The notes beneath the pieces are model-generated. The model ran no database searches and was not told the origin of the DNA. It saw nothing but the letters and a program-made list of their open reading frames with translations. A DNA stretch of 64,000 nucleotides from Dyadobacter sp. 676 (GTDB taxonomy: Bacteria > Bacteroidota > Bacteroidia > Cytophagales > Spirosomataceae), in NCBI RefSeq assembly GCF_040448675.1, contig NZ_CP159289.1, positions 558,001-622,000 on the forward strand, in the 5' to 3' direction. The position numbers were made by a program, and so were the translations under genes. Shown piece by piece: positions 1 through 9,675 of this stretch (the first letter of the stretch is position 1; every line of letters starts with the position of its first letter).

Positions 1-887
1 ACGGCACGAGCGCTACGTCAAAACCCTTGACAACCGCCGGCATATCGTCATACCCGGCCTGACCGGGAAAATGGACATTACCGGCGGTGAAAAACCAACC
101 CGGTACAGCCCCTTTGGAAACCGGGCCGACGAACGCAAAGCTCTTGTCGGGGTTCGCCTCGGCTACTTTTTGCAGCAACTCGTAGTCCAGCCGGCGATCG
201 ATGGCACCGAAATACCCTATGACCGGCCTTTTTAATGCCGCAATCGCCGGATAAACCGGTAAATTCTCATTCAAAGCCTTGCTGCTATGGCCCAGATCGG
301 CCGCGCCGGCCACTAGGTAGGTCGATGCGTTCCGCTTCTTTTTCTCCTCAAACGACTGCCTGTCGCCGCAAATGACCACATCGCTCTGTCTTACCAGAAT
401 ATCCTCCGAAACAGTTCTGTGCCTGTGAAACGATTGCGCCGGACCATCGGGGCATTGGTAAACTTTCAGCGCGGGTGTGAGGCCGTCGGTCAGTGAGGGG
501 TAATGATAATTGGTAGAATTGATAAAAATATAATCTCTGATCCTGTGCACCTCGAAAATGCTTTTGAGCTTCGTCCGAATCAGAAACTCGTTGAAACGCA
601 GCACGGCACGAAAGAGCCCGCTCTCCGGAAGAAAGCCCGCCGGTAGCAGCAACGGCGGAATGATCACTTTCAGGGTCGATATATCGGTTTCGACCACAGA
701 ATGCCCGGTGTTCGGAAAATGCGCACGCCGCGCCGTTCTAAAATCCCCCCAGCGTAAACGGGTGCTCGATGTAATACACCTCATTCTCCCGGGCAAGCAA
801 CCTCGCTGTCGCGTAGCTGACGGAACGGACGGACGCGTCAAATCGGGGAAAGCCCAGGATCAGAATCTGATGTCCTTTCAGTTTCAT
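1..887 (-). CDS. Glycosyltransferase, GT4-like (partial at window edge, frameshifted)
   Basis: Leftward gene that leaves the window at base 1. It starts at 887 with MKLKGHQILILGFPRF and reads to a stop just after a run of six C (745-750 on the + strand). Dropping one base of that run opens a continuous frame to the edge, with motifs such as GYFGAIDRRLDYELL and FAFVGPV that match the C-terminal half of GT4-type transferases and resemble the gene at 7588-8772. It probably adds a sugar to the exopolysaccharide repeat unit on the cytoplasmic face of the inner membrane. It follows the flippase gene by a short gap and is likely in its operon. An in-frame start at 929 is possible. Family is clear; donor and acceptor are unknown. 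The break is probably a sequencing error. Confidence 0.75.
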
Positions 888-956
888 TGGCAGAGCGTAT
901 TCAAGAGGTTTACACCGGTACCGGACCATGCGGGCTTCCGGCGTTTAACCTGTAAT

Positions 957-2309
957 TTAGAAATTTTTACCATACGCCCTGAGCTTTCTCCACCATACCT
1001 TCGCCAGGCCCGCGGCTTCGGCCCAGCCCGTGGTGAACACGCTCAGGACGCTGAATGGCTGGAAACGGCTGAGTCCCCAGTAACCAATGCCTACGCCGAT
1101 GAGTGTCGGGACAACGCCGGCCATGGCCACGCCGTAAATGCTGCCGGTAATATAAATACCCGCTACCGAGGCAATCACGCTGCCTGCGAGCATGATCAGG
1201 ACTTTGATAAAATTGATCTGGGGCTGATGGATCACATCGAGTGTCAATGCAAAAAAGCGGTCGAGCGGGTACAGGAGCGCGAATGTCATATACAGGCGCA
1301 TGATGTTGGCAGCTTCGGAACCCACGTATTTTTCGCCGCCTATGATGTGGATCGCTACGTCCGCGAGGATTACCGCCCCGATGCAGGCCGGTAACAATGC
1401 CATGGTAATAAGCCCGGCATATCGTTTCATGGTTTCGATCACTTTGGGCCGGTTTCCCTCGTTGTAGGCGGCCGAGAGCTCGGGCATACCGGTAGCGGCG
1501 AAGCTTCGAAGGGGTATTTCGATGATTTCCATCAGCCGCTGTCCGAGGTTGAATACCGCCAGGGCGGCCGGGCCGAGCATGAAGTTGATGATCATCGTAT
1601 TGGACGTTCCGAAAAGATTGGAACTCAATGTGGTGCCCACGGAAAACTTACCGAAATGGAAGATTTCCCGGATGCAGCCGCCGGTACGGTACCTGAAATC
1701 GCCGACCCTTGCCCAGCCCATCGCGATCGTGAAAATGCTCGTCAACGCGGCACCACCCAGGTATGCGTAAATGATATTTTGTAAGTCGGCGGTTTCGGTA
1801 AATGCCATGACCATCACGAAAAGGATGAAAAACCCCTGGCTCAGGAAGCGGATACAAAGCAGCTGGTCGAACCGCTGCTCGGCCTGCACTACACAGGAAG
1901 CGATAAAATAGGGCAACGATGCGATGTAGATAATGCCGAACCACTCCACGAACAATATCACCGACGGATTTTTGAACCAACCCGAAAACAGGAACGCGGG
2001 AATGTTGATCAACGCCAGAATGCCGGTGATGGCCCCACCGATGAACCAGGCCGAACCGACTACCTCGCGCTTGCGTGCGGCGGTCGCGCCCGCGTAGAAT
2101 TTGATAAAGGCCGTCGTCAGGAACCCCGAACGGAACGTATCCACCAGCAGCAGGATCGACAGAAAGAACACCCACATCCCGATGCCCGTAACAGGCAACG
2201 CACGGTACAGGATGATCATGTTGAGCATTCCCAATACCGACATGATCCCGTTTCCGGCGAGCGAAAGAAAATGCTTGTTCCGTAATTTCTGTAACAGCTG
2301 AATGGCCAT
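957..2309 (-). CDS. Polysaccharide flippase, Wzx/MATE-like membrane protein
   Basis: 450 residues made almost entirely of hydrophobic helices separated by short basic loops, the pattern of the oligosaccharide flippase (Wzx, MOP superfamily) with a usual length of 400-500 residues. Such proteins move undecaprenyl-linked repeat units across the inner membrane for a Wzy polymerase to join. The start MAIQLLQKLRNKHFLSLAGN gives the usual amphipathic N-terminal helix before the first membrane span. A Wzy-like gene lies in the same cluster at 9672-11156, which supports the Wzx role. It is divergent from the GT2 gene at 2468 and leads the operon that continues into the left-edge glycosyltransferase. 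Substrate specificity cannot be read from the sequence. Confidence 0.85.
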   Translation of the reverse strand: MAIQLLQKLRNKHFLSLAGNGIMSVLGMLNMIILYRALPVTGIGMWVFFLSILLLVDTFRSGFLTTAFIKFYAGATAARKREVVGSAWFIGGAITGILALINIPAFLFSGWFKNPSVILFVEWFGIIYIASLPYFIASCVVQAEQRFDQLLCIRFLSQGFFILFVMVMAFTETADLQNIIYAYLGGAALTSIFTIAMGWARVGDFRYRTGGCIREIFHFGKFSVGTTLSSNLFGTSNTMIINFMLGPAALAVFNLGQRLMEIIEIPLRSFAATGMPELSAAYNEGNRPKVIETMKRYAGLITMALLPACIGAVILADVAIHIIGGEKYVGSEAANIMRLYMTFALLYPLDRFFALTLDVIHQPQINFIKVLIMLAGSVIASVAGIYITGSIYGVAMAGVVPTLIGVGIGYWGLSRFQPFSVLSVFTTGWAEAAGLAKVWWRKLRAYGKNF

Positions 2310-2369
2310 CCGATCACTTAACTTTTCCCGAAGTTGGAGCCAAACGCAATATGCGAAGTAATTTTACAA

Positions 2370-2377
2370 TATTTTTG
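2370..2377 (+). promoter_or_regulatory. Candidate -7 promoter box TATTTTTG
   Basis: Matches the Bacteroidota -7 consensus TAnnTTTG, 90 bases before the GT2 start at 2468. I see no TTG at the usual spacing upstream, so only half of a promoter is supported. Confidence 0.3.
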
Positions 2378-2467
2378 CACTAAGCTGGAATAATGTTTTA
2401 ACTTTCCTCGTACTCCCGCACACGGGACTGCCTGCTTGTAAAAGTACGAACCGTTGATTACCGGAAT

Positions 2468-3334
2468 ATGGGTTTATTGGGCTTACCTGAATGGATTTTA
2501 CCGCACCTTTTTACAAACAAGCGATTCGAAGACCTTACCGGGAGCGAAATCCGGGCGTTGCGGGAACGTATCGGCCGCTTCAAGGACGAAGAGCCGGAAG
2601 TTTCGGTGGTAATCCCCGCCTGGAACGAAGAGAACAATATCTATCGGACACTGTCGTCGCTTTCGGCCAGCAACACGGCATACAGGGTCGAAATCGTCGT
2701 TGTCAACAACAACTCTACCGATGGCACCCAGAAGGTGCTCGACGCGCTGGGCGTCCGCAATTACCTGCAAACCGTGCAGGGAACGCCATTTGCGCGGCAA
2801 ATGGGCCTCGATCACGCCCGTGGCAGGTTCCACCTCTGCGCCGACTCCGACACGTTCTACCCGCCCGACTGGATCGATCTGATGGTGGCCCCGATGGCCA
2901 ACGATCCCCGGATTACTGGCGTGTATGGCAACTACGCCTTCATTCCGCCTCCCGGGCAGGGACGGCTCGGCCTTTGGCTTTACGAAAAATTTGCAGGACT
3001 GATGATCAAAATCCGAAAGAAAAACCGGGAATACCTCAACGTCTATGGCTTCAATATGGGCTTCGTGACGGAAGTAGGCCGCCGGACGGGCGGTTTCAAG
3101 GTAAGTGGTTCCAGGGTTTATGCCAATATTGTCGGCAGTGATTTCGAAAACGAGGCCGAGGACGGCCGTATGGCGTTGAACCTCAAAAAAGAAGGCGACC
3201 TGAAACAGGTCACCAGCCCGAAAGCCACGGTTTTTACATCGCCGCGTCGCCTGCTCGACGACGGCAGCATTTCCAGGGCGTTTTTCAACCGGGCCAGGCG
3301 GCAATTGCAAGGCATGCGTGACTATCTCTCGTAA
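2468..3334 (+). CDS. Glycosyltransferase family 2
   Basis: 288 residues with a GT-A fold start after about 45 residues: VSVVIPAWNEENNIYRTL, then the nucleotide-binding strand VEIVVVNNNSTDGTQ and an acidic metal-binding motif CADSDTFYPPDW. This is the usual GT2 layout for transferring a sugar from a nucleotide donor to a lipid-linked acceptor in the cytoplasm. There is no membrane span beyond a mildly hydrophobic start, so it is probably soluble or peripheral. It heads a rightward group of three GT2 genes and the hybrid kinase, with only 12 bases before the next gene. Sugar specificity unknown. Confidence 0.85.
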   Translation: MGLLGLPEWILPHLFTNKRFEDLTGSEIRALRERIGRFKDEEPEVSVVIPAWNEENNIYRTLSSLSASNTAYRVEIVVVNNNSTDGTQKVLDALGVRNYLQTVQGTPFARQMGLDHARGRFHLCADSDTFYPPDWIDLMVAPMANDPRITGVYGNYAFIPPPGQGRLGLWLYEKFAGLMIKIRKKNREYLNVYGFNMGFVTEVGRRTGGFKVSGSRVYANIVGSDFENEAEDGRMALNLKKEGDLKQVTSPKATVFTSPRRLLDDGSISRAFFNRARRQLQGMRDYLS

Positions 3335-3346
3335 TACCAGGGCATT

Positions 3347-4122
3347 ATGCAATACCAGTTTCCCGACACAACGTTGTTGATCACCCATTATAACCGCAGC
3401 GGCTCGCTCGAACGGCTGCTGGCGACTTTTGAGTCCCTGGAATGCCGGTTTGCCGACATCGTCGTGTCCGATGACGGCAGCAGGCCGGAACACCTCGAAA
3501 AAGTGCGGGCACTTGGCGGTCGTTACAACTTCCGGCTCGTTACCACGCCTGAAAACCGCGGCCTGGGCAATAATATCAACAAAGGCCAGGACGCCGTGCA
3601 ATCGGAATACACATTATATGTACAGGAGGATTTCCAACCGTCCGACATTTTCCCCGCGCATTTCAGGGACGCGCTTACATTCATGCGCGAGGACTCGAAA
3701 TGGGACATTGTCCGTTTTTACGCCTATTTCGCCTACCCGACGCTGAAACCATTCAAAAAAGGGTATTCGGAAATGGTGTACCGCTTTTGGGACATGAACC
3801 ATCTGAAATTTTACTGTTACAGCGACCATCCTCACTTGCGGCGGAGCACTTTTCCGGAAAAATTCGGCCGGTACCCGGAAGGCATCAAAGGCGACCTGAC
3901 CGAATACAAAATGGCTGTCCGTTTTTTGCAAAAAAAGGCAAGGGCCTATTTTTCAACGATTTCACAAAACTGTTTTACCAGAAAAACTCATCCGACGAAC
4001 CCAGTACCATGAAGCGCGCCGACTGGAAGCTCAGTGAAAACCCGTTCGTCAGGCTTGCCCGCCTGGGCTACCTGCGCTACCGCTGGGTGAAGAATACCCT
4101 GGACCTGGTTTTCATGAAATAA
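3347..4122 (+). CDS. Glycosyltransferase family 2, first of a tandem pair (frameshifted)
   Basis: The first 195 or so residues contain TTLLITHYNRSGSLERLL, DIVVSDDGS, NRGLGNNINKGQDAVQ and LYVQEDF, all GT2 features shared nearly word for word with the next gene. After the seven-A run at 3930-3936 the reading frame changes: the expected C-terminus (KGKGLFFNDFTKLFYQKN ...) continues in another frame to 4122. Adding one A gives a 258-residue protein against 255 in its neighbour, so the break is most simply a missing base in the assembly. The alternative is a real slippage site or a decaying duplicate. Likely acts in exopolysaccharide repeat-unit assembly. The next gene starts 16 bases downstream. 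Confidence 0.75.
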
Positions 4123-4138
4123 ACCTGCCATAACCCGT

Positions 4139-4906
4139 ATGAACAAGGAATATTTCTTCGGCGAAGTGACACTGCTCATTACGCATTACAACCGGAGCCA
4201 GTCGTTGGAACAGCTGCTCCTTTCGTTCGAAGCGCTGCATTGCCGCTTTGGCGACATTGTCGTGTCCGACGACGGCAGCAAGGCGGAGCACATCGATTAC
4301 CTGCTCCGGTTACAGAAAAAATACGGGTTCAGGCTCATTACCACACCACAGAACAAAGGTTTAGGCAACAATATCAACAAAGGCCAGGATGCCGTACAGA
4401 CGCCCCTGACGCTGTACGTGCAGGAGGATTTTACGCCCACCGCCATTTTTCCCGGCAGTTTCGTGCACGCGCTGGACATTATGCGGGAGAAACCGGAAAC
4501 CGATGTGGTACGGTTTTACGCCTATTTCGAATATCCCTACCTGCGCAATCACGAGCACGGGTATTACCAGATGGATTTCCGCCTCTGGAAGCCCGGCTAC
4601 CGCAAATTTTACGCGTACAGCGACCACCCGCACTTGCGCAGGAGCAACTTTTTTGAAAGGTTCGGGAGATACGCGGAAGGCCGGAAGGGTGATGTCACCG
4701 AGTACCGGATGATGATGTCGTTCCTTAAAAACAAGGGCAAAGCCTATTTTTACAAGGATTTCACCGGTTTGTTTGTACAGAAGAACTCCGAAGCGGAACC
4801 CAGCACGATGAGGAGAAACAGGCTCCGCGAAAGCAGTAACTTCTTCCTGACGCAAATGCGGCACCTTTACCGGCACCTGAAATTTAATTTTGACTACCTG
4901 ACCTGA
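4139..4906 (+). CDS. Glycosyltransferase family 2, second of a tandem pair
   Basis: 255 residues, intact copy of the gene just upstream; both share THYNRS, CRF-DIVVSDDGS, GLGNNINKGQDAVQ, LYVQEDF, VRFYAYF-YP and YSDHPHLRRS. The SDDGS strand and the QEDF acidic motif fit the nucleotide-sugar and metal site of GT2 enzymes. The divergent parts are the middle (about residues 75-85 and 130-150) and the C-terminal 40 residues, which suggests duplication followed by change of acceptor. Same strand and probable operon as its neighbours. Start ATG is preceded by a short gap and agrees with the paralogue. Substrate unknown. Confidence 0.85.
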   Translation: MNKEYFFGEVTLLITHYNRSQSLEQLLLSFEALHCRFGDIVVSDDGSKAEHIDYLLRLQKKYGFRLITTPQNKGLGNNINKGQDAVQTPLTLYVQEDFTPTAIFPGSFVHALDIMREKPETDVVRFYAYFEYPYLRNHEHGYYQMDFRLWKPGYRKFYAYSDHPHLRRSNFFERFGRYAEGRKGDVTEYRMMMSFLKNKGKAYFYKDFTGLFVQKNSEAEPSTMRRNRLRESSNFFLTQMRHLYRHLKFNFDYLT

Positions 4907-4969
4907 ATATCCTGTCGGTTCATACTGAACCCGATCTCATTCAACCTACAACATCCCATTCCCTGACAT

Positions 4970-7583
4970 ATGCCGACCAGCCCCAGAAACGATTCATTCA
5001 GATGGTATTACGCGAGTATTTACCTTGGACTGGCACTCATTTTCGGTTCCCAGTATTTTACCTACAAGAACGTCCGCGATCTCTCGCTGAATAACGAGCG
5101 GCTGAATGTGACGATCGGCGTGTTGAACCAGACGGCCAATTTCGGGCTGGTAACCAAGGATTTCCAGTCGAATATGCGCGGGTACCTGATCACGCAGAGC
5201 GAGCAGCTGCTTTCGGACAATTACAATAAGAAAATCCAGCTCGTGGGCATTACCGACACGCTGTTCAACCTCGTCAAGACAGATCCGGTCCAGACGGGGC
5301 GGGTGAAGGAATTGCTGCATATTTCGGGGCAGATCGTCGCCTATTCGCAGAACATCATCAGCATTTACCGTACGCAGGGAAGCGACCAGGCATTCGCCAA
5401 AATCCAGGAAGGCGAAGGAATACGGCTCAATAACCTGCTCTCGCGCAAAATCAACGAAATAGACGATTATGAAAAACATAACCTGGACCAGCGGCGCAAG
5501 CTGGTTTCCGATACGCAGCAGAACTCGGTCATGTTCATTTTCGTCACCGGCGCCGTCGGGTTCGTACTCACGATCCTTTCCATTATTTTCCTGAACCTCG
5601 ACAAACGCAAGCAGCAGCTTTTACAAAAGGAAATCAACGAAAAGGAACGGACTGTAAGCCAGTATCTCGAAGCCATCCCCGACGGCGTCATGGTGATCAA
5701 TAAAGAACGGAAGATCGAGGTGTTGAACCAATCGGGCAGGGAAATCCTCGGTGTGGAGGGCGAAAGACCCGAAACACTCGAAGAACAGGTAAAACGCCTT
5801 AAGTTGCTCGACCCGACGCATTACCATGTACGTTTTTCGGCCGACACATTGCCTGTGACCCGTGCATTGCAGGGCGAAAAACTGACCGGCAACAAGATCG
5901 ACCTGGTCAAGAACGACAAAATTTACCACCTTGAAACAAATGTACAGCCGGTAATCGGTCTCGACGGCGGGATTACCAGCGCCATTACTGTTTTCAGGGA
6001 CATTACCGAACGCGCCAATTACGAGGCAGCGCTGGAAAAAGCGCGCATCCTGGCCGAAAAGTCGGTGCGCGTAAAGGACATTTTCCTTTCCAATGTAAGT
6101 CACGAGATCCGGACGCCGCTGAATGCGATCATCGGGTTTACAAACCTGCTCCTGGGCGAGGTAACCGACCAGAAGAGCCTCGAATATGTAGGTTATATTC
6201 AATATGCGGGCAAAAACCTGCTCGAACTTATCAACGACATTCTCGACTTCTCGAAGATCGAGGCCGGGCAGGTGCACCTGGAAAAAGCGCCCGTGTCCAT
6301 CCGGGAACTTGCCGATTCGATTTCAGCGATTATGCACCACCGCGCGGTCGAAAAAGGCATTGCTTACGAGGCTGTTCTCAAAGAAGGCCTGCCGGAATAC
6401 ATCGAAACCGACAAGCTGCGGCTGACACAGATATTGCTCAATGTATGTGGCAATGCTGTCAAATTCACCGAGCATGGCAGTGTAAAACTCTGTGTCACGC
6501 CCGTCGGCGAAGCGGTGAACAACATCCAGAATATCCGTTTCGAGGTCAGGGATACCGGCATAGGCATTCCAAAGGACAAGATCGAGGAGGTCTTCAACCG
6601 GTTCGTACAGGCCACCGAAAGCACAACGCGGGTATTCGGCGGGACCGGACTGGGGCTGAGCATCGTAAAATCCCTCGTACAACTTTTTGACGGCACGTTA
6701 AATCTGGAAAGCGAATTGGGCAAAGGTTCGGTATTCACGATGGATTTCCCTTTCAAAGTGGTAAAGAACGCCGACCGTCAGGAGGAGATCGAGCAGGAGA
6801 TCGATATCAATGCTTCGGTAACGTCGCTGCACATTCTAGCCGCGGAGGATAATACACTCAATCAGAAACTATTGAAGGCGATATTCGAACGCCTGAACAT
6901 TCCGTTAACCATCGTCAACAATGGTCAGGAAGCACTCGGCAAGCTGCGCGAGGAAACCTTCGACATGGTGCTGATGGATATTCAAATGCCGGTAATGGAC
7001 GGCTACACGGCCATCAGGGAGATCAGGCGGACCATTTCCCCCCACCCTTCCGATCATCACCATGACGGCCCACGCGATGGTTGGCGAAAAAGAAGAATGC
7101 CTGAGTATCGGCGCGAACAGCTATATTTCGAAACCGTTTAAGGAAAGCGAACTTTTATACGCCATTGCACATCTTGGAAACAAGGAAAACTACGGAACAT
7201 CACAAAGCAAAGACTTTGCTCAACAACCTCCTGTAACTAAAATGACAGACTCAATTCTCAATCTCGAGTACCTCACGGAAATCACCGGAGGCGACCAGGA
7301 GCTCCGCGACGAACTGATTGCCATGTTTGAAAAAGACAGCCAGGTCCAGCTCGCCAATATCGCCGGGGCAGCCCGGGACAATGATCCCGAGCGGCTCCGC
7401 CAGGCCATTCACAAATTCCGGTCATCGCTGTTTTCGGTAGGGTTACTGAACACCGCCAATCAGTACAAGGAACTGGAAGCCATTCTGAAACAAGGCGAAT
7501 GGAATAGCGAGCTCGACCAGAAACTGACCGACCTGAAAGCCGAATCCGAAACGGGGCTGTCGCAGCTTAAAAACCTGTCGTAA
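4970..7583 (+). CDS. Hybrid sensor histidine kinase, CHASE3-PAS-HisKA-HATPase-REC-HPt (frameshifted)
   Basis: Membrane sensor: span near residues 13-30, CHASE3-like periplasmic helices, second span near 185-205, a PAS domain (SQYLEAIPDGVMVINKE ... ITVFRDITER), HisKA with phosphorylated His378 in NVSHEIRTPLNAI, ATPase boxes GNAVKFTEHG, DTGIGIP and GGTGLGLSI, then a receiver with Asp670 in MVLMDIQMPVMDG. The frame breaks in the six-C run at 7038-7043; removing one C gives 870 residues including the receiver end TMTAHAM and a C-terminal HPt domain with His814 in AIHKFRSSL. A kinase ending in HPt needs a separate receiver as output; the stand-alone receiver at 17304-17693 is the local candidate. 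Its position inside the exopolysaccharide cluster suggests it controls that pathway. Tail to tail with the gene at 7588. Confidence 0.85.
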
Positions 7584-7587
7584 TGGG

Positions 7588-8772
7588 TCACAGGGAAGCA
7601 CCCGCCTTGCTGATCGCCTTGTAGATTTCTCCTACGCTGTTCTCCCAGGTATGCGAGCTCGCGAACGACCGGCGGGCGGCTGCGAGCTCGTCCGAATTTT
7701 CGGCCAACGCCCGTTCGATCAGCTTCACATAATCCTCCTTGCTTTTACCCAGGTACACATGCCCGGCGAATACGCTCATGGCGTCGGTGGCAGTAGCTAC
7801 GACCGGTTTGCCAACGGCCAGATATTCGTCGATTTTACGCGGGTAGTTGCCGATTGTGACCTCGTTGAGCAACTGCGGATTCAAGCATACGTCGAATGCG
7901 TTGATGTACGCCGGCAGATCGGCGATGCTGCGGGAACCGGTAAAGGTTACATTGGGCAGCTTGTGCAGGCTGCTTTGAAGAAATTCATTGTCTTCCGGGC
8001 CTACCAGCACGATGTTCCAGCCTGGACGGGTTTCGGCAATGTATAGCAGTAATTCCATGTCCAGCCGGATACTCTGCAATGCGCCCACATACCCGATGCG
8101 CGGGCGGGCGATAGGCCGGATATCGGCCGGCTCCGGGGTTTCGTTGCCGGCCATGAAGATGCCGAGGTCGCAACCCTGGCCCACGTAGTAAGAATGCCTG
8201 TTGTATCCGGCACAATAGTTGGCCAGGTAGGTGGAATTGGTTACGCAAAGGTCGCTTTTGGCGATGAGCCGCGGTTCCAGGCGCGCGCCGTGCTTCCGCC
8301 AGTAGTCGACGGCCAGCATAAAATCACGGGAATAGTAAATAGAAAGGCGGGGGTTGAGCAGTTCTTTCAGGAAAAAGCTCCGGAACATATCATTGTCGTT
8401 GAAATGAATATAGTTCGTAAAACCGAGCCTTCGCGTTGCACGGGCGATCGAACCGGCGAAAAGCTGGTTGTTCCTTTTGTTGAGAATATCGAACAGCATG
8501 TCCGGCAGCCAGTTGATCGACTCGATCATCTTGTCGGGGTAAAGGATCCAGAGGTTCTCTCCCGCTTCTTCGAGACCGTCGGCCTTACCGTGAACCACCG
8601 CCCTCCGCCTGACAATCTTGGGATCATCGCCATTTTTGAGCAGACTGATGCGGTCGAGCGGGGAATTGACATACAATACCCTGTGGTTTTTGGCGAACTC
8701 CAGCGCGATGTTCTTGCAATTGCTTCCAATTTCAACATCCCAGGCCTGTTGCCCGGTAATGACAATGTCCAT
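7588..8772 (-). CDS. Glycosyltransferase, GT4-like
   Basis: 394 residues. The C-terminal half has the GT-B signature of retaining transferases: RPRIGYVGAL, NIVLVGPEDNEF, LPNVTFTGSRSIADLPAYI and the acidic-glycine region RKIDEYLAVGKPVVAT. The N-terminal half begins MDIVITGQQAWDVEIGSNC and carries the acceptor-binding fold. It is related to the gene at the left edge. It is the last gene of the leftward exopolysaccharide operon, 48 bases after the GT14-like gene. Expected to add one sugar to the lipid-linked repeat unit in the cytoplasm; the sugar is not predictable. Confidence 0.85.
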   Translation of the reverse strand: MDIVITGQQAWDVEIGSNCKNIALEFAKNHRVLYVNSPLDRISLLKNGDDPKIVRRRAVVHGKADGLEEAGENLWILYPDKMIESINWLPDMLFDILNKRNNQLFAGSIARATRRLGFTNYIHFNDNDMFRSFFLKELLNPRLSIYYSRDFMLAVDYWRKHGARLEPRLIAKSDLCVTNSTYLANYCAGYNRHSYYVGQGCDLGIFMAGNETPEPADIRPIARPRIGYVGALQSIRLDMELLLYIAETRPGWNIVLVGPEDNEFLQSSLHKLPNVTFTGSRSIADLPAYINAFDVCLNPQLLNEVTIGNYPRKIDEYLAVGKPVVATATDAMSVFAGHVYLGKSKEDYVKLIERALAENSDELAAARRSFASSHTWENSVGEIYKAISKAGASL

Positions 8773-8820
8773 ATTGCTGCGGCTAATGCGCGGGTGCTCC
8801 CCGCTTTCGTTGGGAATTAC

Positions 8821-9675
8821 TTATGGTTGGCGGTGCCGGATCGCCCCGTCGAGGGCATCCAGCACGGCGGGGAAACGGGCCAGGTCGAATTTCCGCGCAT
8901 ATAGTTTCCCCGACGCCAGGACCCGTTCCAAATCCTCTTCCGTCAATATCTTCGGGCTCGGCTGGCCTTTCGACCAGTCAATATACCGCAAATTATCATT
9001 GACCAGAGAAGGCAGGAAAGGCGAATTATACAAAATAGTTTGAAATATCATCTCGTCGGGTGCCCAGGTGAGTTTGAAAAAACGTACAACCTCCGGATGG
9101 TTTGCAAGGTATTCCAGAACGTACCGGACGGCATCCATCGTCAGGCTCATCCATTGCGACCGCCCCACAGGTTCCAGGCCGGCTGGCATCTTACGCGCGT
9201 GAAGCAGCCTGTTAAGCCATTTCTGGGCCAGATATTTACCCGCAAAATGGTAATTGGTGAGATGGTATTCCGTAATTCTGGGAATCGCTTCCTGCCAGTC
9301 CTGATGTACGGGAGAATATTCCATGAAATTCTTTCCATGGTTTCGGGCGAAAAAATCACTGATTTCGCTGCCGCTCCTGACCGGATAATCCGCCCCGCTG
9401 AGGAGATTCACATAATCGAAATCCTGGCCGGACCGGGCAATGGCCTTAAAACCCCGTACCGTGGCTTCCACAATGCTGTAAGCGCCCCAGGCCACATTTA
9501 CGCGGTCGGCGACAAGCGTCATGCGCTCCCCGTTTGTCAGGAAAGGGAATGCAGCCAGGTCGGTTTTGCGGTCGAGGTGTACAAAAATACAGGCATCGGG
9601 ATCTTCCAGTGCGCCGATCAGCCTCGCCAGCTGCGCCGGGGCGGAATGCGCGAGTATCAGATGGGCTATTTTCAT
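8821..9675 (-). CDS. GT14-like (core-2/I-branching type) glycosyltransferase
   Basis: 284 residues with the marks of the Branch family (GT14): start KIAHLILAHSAPAQLARLI, CIFVHLDRKTD, WGAYSIVEATVRGF, YVNLLSGADYPVRS and the late APDEMIFQTIL. Family members transfer GlcNAc or xylose in branching linkages; in bacteria they appear in capsule and exopolysaccharide loci. There is no membrane span, unlike the animal enzymes. Its start overlaps the stop of the polymerase gene by 4 bases (ATGA), so the two are translationally coupled. The donor sugar is inferred from the family only. Confidence 0.8.
   Translation of the reverse strand: MKIAHLILAHSAPAQLARLIGALEDPDACIFVHLDRKTDLAAFPFLTNGERMTLVADRVNVAWGAYSIVEATVRGFKAIARSGQDFDYVNLLSGADYPVRSGSEISDFFARNHGKNFMEYSPVHQDWQEAIPRITEYHLTNYHFAGKYLAQKWLNRLLHARKMPAGLEPVGRSQWMSLTMDAVRYVLEYLANHPEVVRFFKLTWAPDEMIFQTILYNSPFLPSLVNDNLRYIDWSKGQPSPKILTEEDLERVLASGKLYARKFDLARFPAVLDALDGAIRHRQP

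Noticed and set aside
558..1394. A long + strand frame over the flippase and left-edge transferase
   Set aside because: It is the shadow of two minus-strand genes with clear membrane and GT signatures; the product has no recognisable domain.
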